5,668 nucleotides of DNA from Thermoplasmatales archaeon (GTDB lineage: Archaea > Thermoplasmatota > E2 > DHVEG-1). Made by a program: the position numbers and the translations under genes. Below the pieces are notes generated by a model that was given only the letters and a program-made list of their open reading frames with translations, was not told the DNA's origin and searched no databases. The stretch covers positions 1 through 5,668 of the forward strand of contig JAGLML010000083.1 of NCBI GenBank assembly GCA_023140035.1, in the 5' to 3' direction. Below, one piece after another: positions 5,286-5,668 of this stretch. Within the stretch, counting starts at the first letter, position 1, and every line of letters begins with the position of its first letter.

Positions 5286-5501
5286 CTATAACTCTAATAC
5301 CTTGTAGCCTTGCTTATGTTTTATATGGGATACAACAATCGGCGGCGGTTTACTTACATCTTTATCTTTTTTGATTTCATCGACCTCTTTGACATTTATG
5401 GTAATTTCAGGCCCAACTTTCTTATGATAAATCTCCGTTATACCCTCAACAATCTCATCCACAGAAGCACCAACATCTCGTAAATTTACGTTTATTTTTC
5501 C
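5286..5501 (-). pseudogene. Coding-looking stretch of 71 codons without a proper start, out of frame with the upstream dehydrogenase end
   Basis: This minus-strand frame is open from just after a TGA (5502-5504) to TAG at 5286-5288. Its composition is protein-like: VNLRDVGASVDEIVEGITEI (residues 5-24), then VGPEITINVKEVDEIKK and an end with KPPPIVV and GYKVLEL. There is no in-frame ATG; the only usable start is a GTG at 5460-5462, giving 58 residues and leaving good-looking sequence untranslated. It overlaps the dehydrogenase end in a different frame, and one extra A in the five-A run at 5495-5499 would fuse the two (…VVEEK-INVNLRD…). So it is either a C-terminal extension of the dehydrogenase split by an indel, or a separate small gene with a damaged or unusual start. 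I do not recognise a domain. Confidence 0.4.
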
Positions 5502-5668
5502 TCAACAACGGGATATCCATCACCCTTCATCATTTCTACATCTATACTATCATAGACAAATGGAGGGAACAGATCTGACAATCTAGTTGGAACAACCTGA
5601 TAGAGCGGAAATTGAATTATTTTCTTTTCTTTTTTGATACCTTTTATAATGAGTTTTGCTGCTTTTTC
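5492..5668 (-). CDS. C-terminal end of a short-chain dehydrogenase/reductase (partial, cut by window edge)
   Basis: The last 58 codons of a minus-strand gene enter from the right edge and end at TAA 5492-5494. The sequence EKAAKLIIKGIKKEKKIIQF followed by P and, further on, RLSDLFPPFVYDSI matches the usual end of classical SDR oxidoreductases: the helix 'AEKAAK-x-I-x-KGI-x-KGK-x-x-I-x-FP', then a hydrophobic segment closing with LLP-x-x-LYD. The cofactor and catalytic parts lie outside the window, so substrate and NAD(P) preference cannot be judged. After the usual SDR end comes a short polar tail (DVEMMKGDGYPVVEEK). A frame break may have cut a longer tail here (see 5286-5501). It lies upstream of serC on the same strand, about 290 bases away. 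Confidence 0.65.
   Translation of the reverse strand, partial: EKAAKLIIKGIKKEKKIIQFPLYQVVPTRLSDLFPPFVYDSIDVEMMKGDGYPVVEEK

Noticed and set aside
1..5668. CRISPR array, insertion sequence or defence system
   Set aside because: No regularly spaced repeats, no transposase-like frame, no terminal inverted repeats and no known defence domain were seen.

Overview
The window looks like a piece of an archaeal chromosome that is rich in A and T. The grounds are a compact archaeal-type ribonuclease HII, a tRNA-Thr with no encoded CCA and a U at the discriminator position, and TATA-like boxes about 25-30 bases before several start codons with little or no Shine-Dalgarno sequence, which suggests leaderless transcripts. 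A polyprenyl synthetase of the lipid-precursor type fits this. The lineage cannot be fixed from sequence alone; a member of the Thermoplasmatota or another uncultivated archaeon is a guess.

Layout. A minus-strand gene (102-1406) encodes a two-domain lipocalin-like protein of the carotenoid 1,2-hydratase/AttH type. Its natural end seems to lie in another frame, at 13-15. It is divergent from a plus-strand cluster: a possible 25-codon micro-ORF (1471-1548), a DsrE-family sulfur-carrier-like protein (1554-1946) and a trans-isoprenyl diphosphate synthase (1957-2952). Facing the synthase gene, seven bases away, is an unlisted 32-residue single-span membrane protein on the minus strand (2960-3058) with its own TATA box. 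Then come a tRNA-Thr(CGT) on the minus strand (3189-3261) and, divergent from it, rnhB (3353-4009). rnhB converges on serC (4082-5167, minus). Behind serC are the end of a short-chain dehydrogenase cut by the window edge (5492-5668) and a coding-looking stretch in another frame (5286-5501).

How the genes relate. The prenyl synthase supplies an isoprenoid diphosphate, and the divergent CrtC-like protein belongs to a family known for acting on isoprenoid or lipid-like substrates, so the left half may be an isoprenoid neighbourhood. The DsrE protein in the same transcription unit has no obvious place in that pathway. The right half is housekeeping: RNA/DNA hybrid removal, a tRNA and serine biosynthesis. 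SerC is of bacterial type and its codons look less A/T-biased than those of rnhB, so transfer from bacteria is plausible.

Points for a second look: the leaderless micro-protein; the small residue five positions before the first Asp-rich motif of the prenyl synthase, which suggests a product longer than C20; the DsrE-prenyl synthase pairing; and two apparent single-base frame breaks near the two ends of the window. I see no mobile element, CRISPR array or clearly new multi-gene system.
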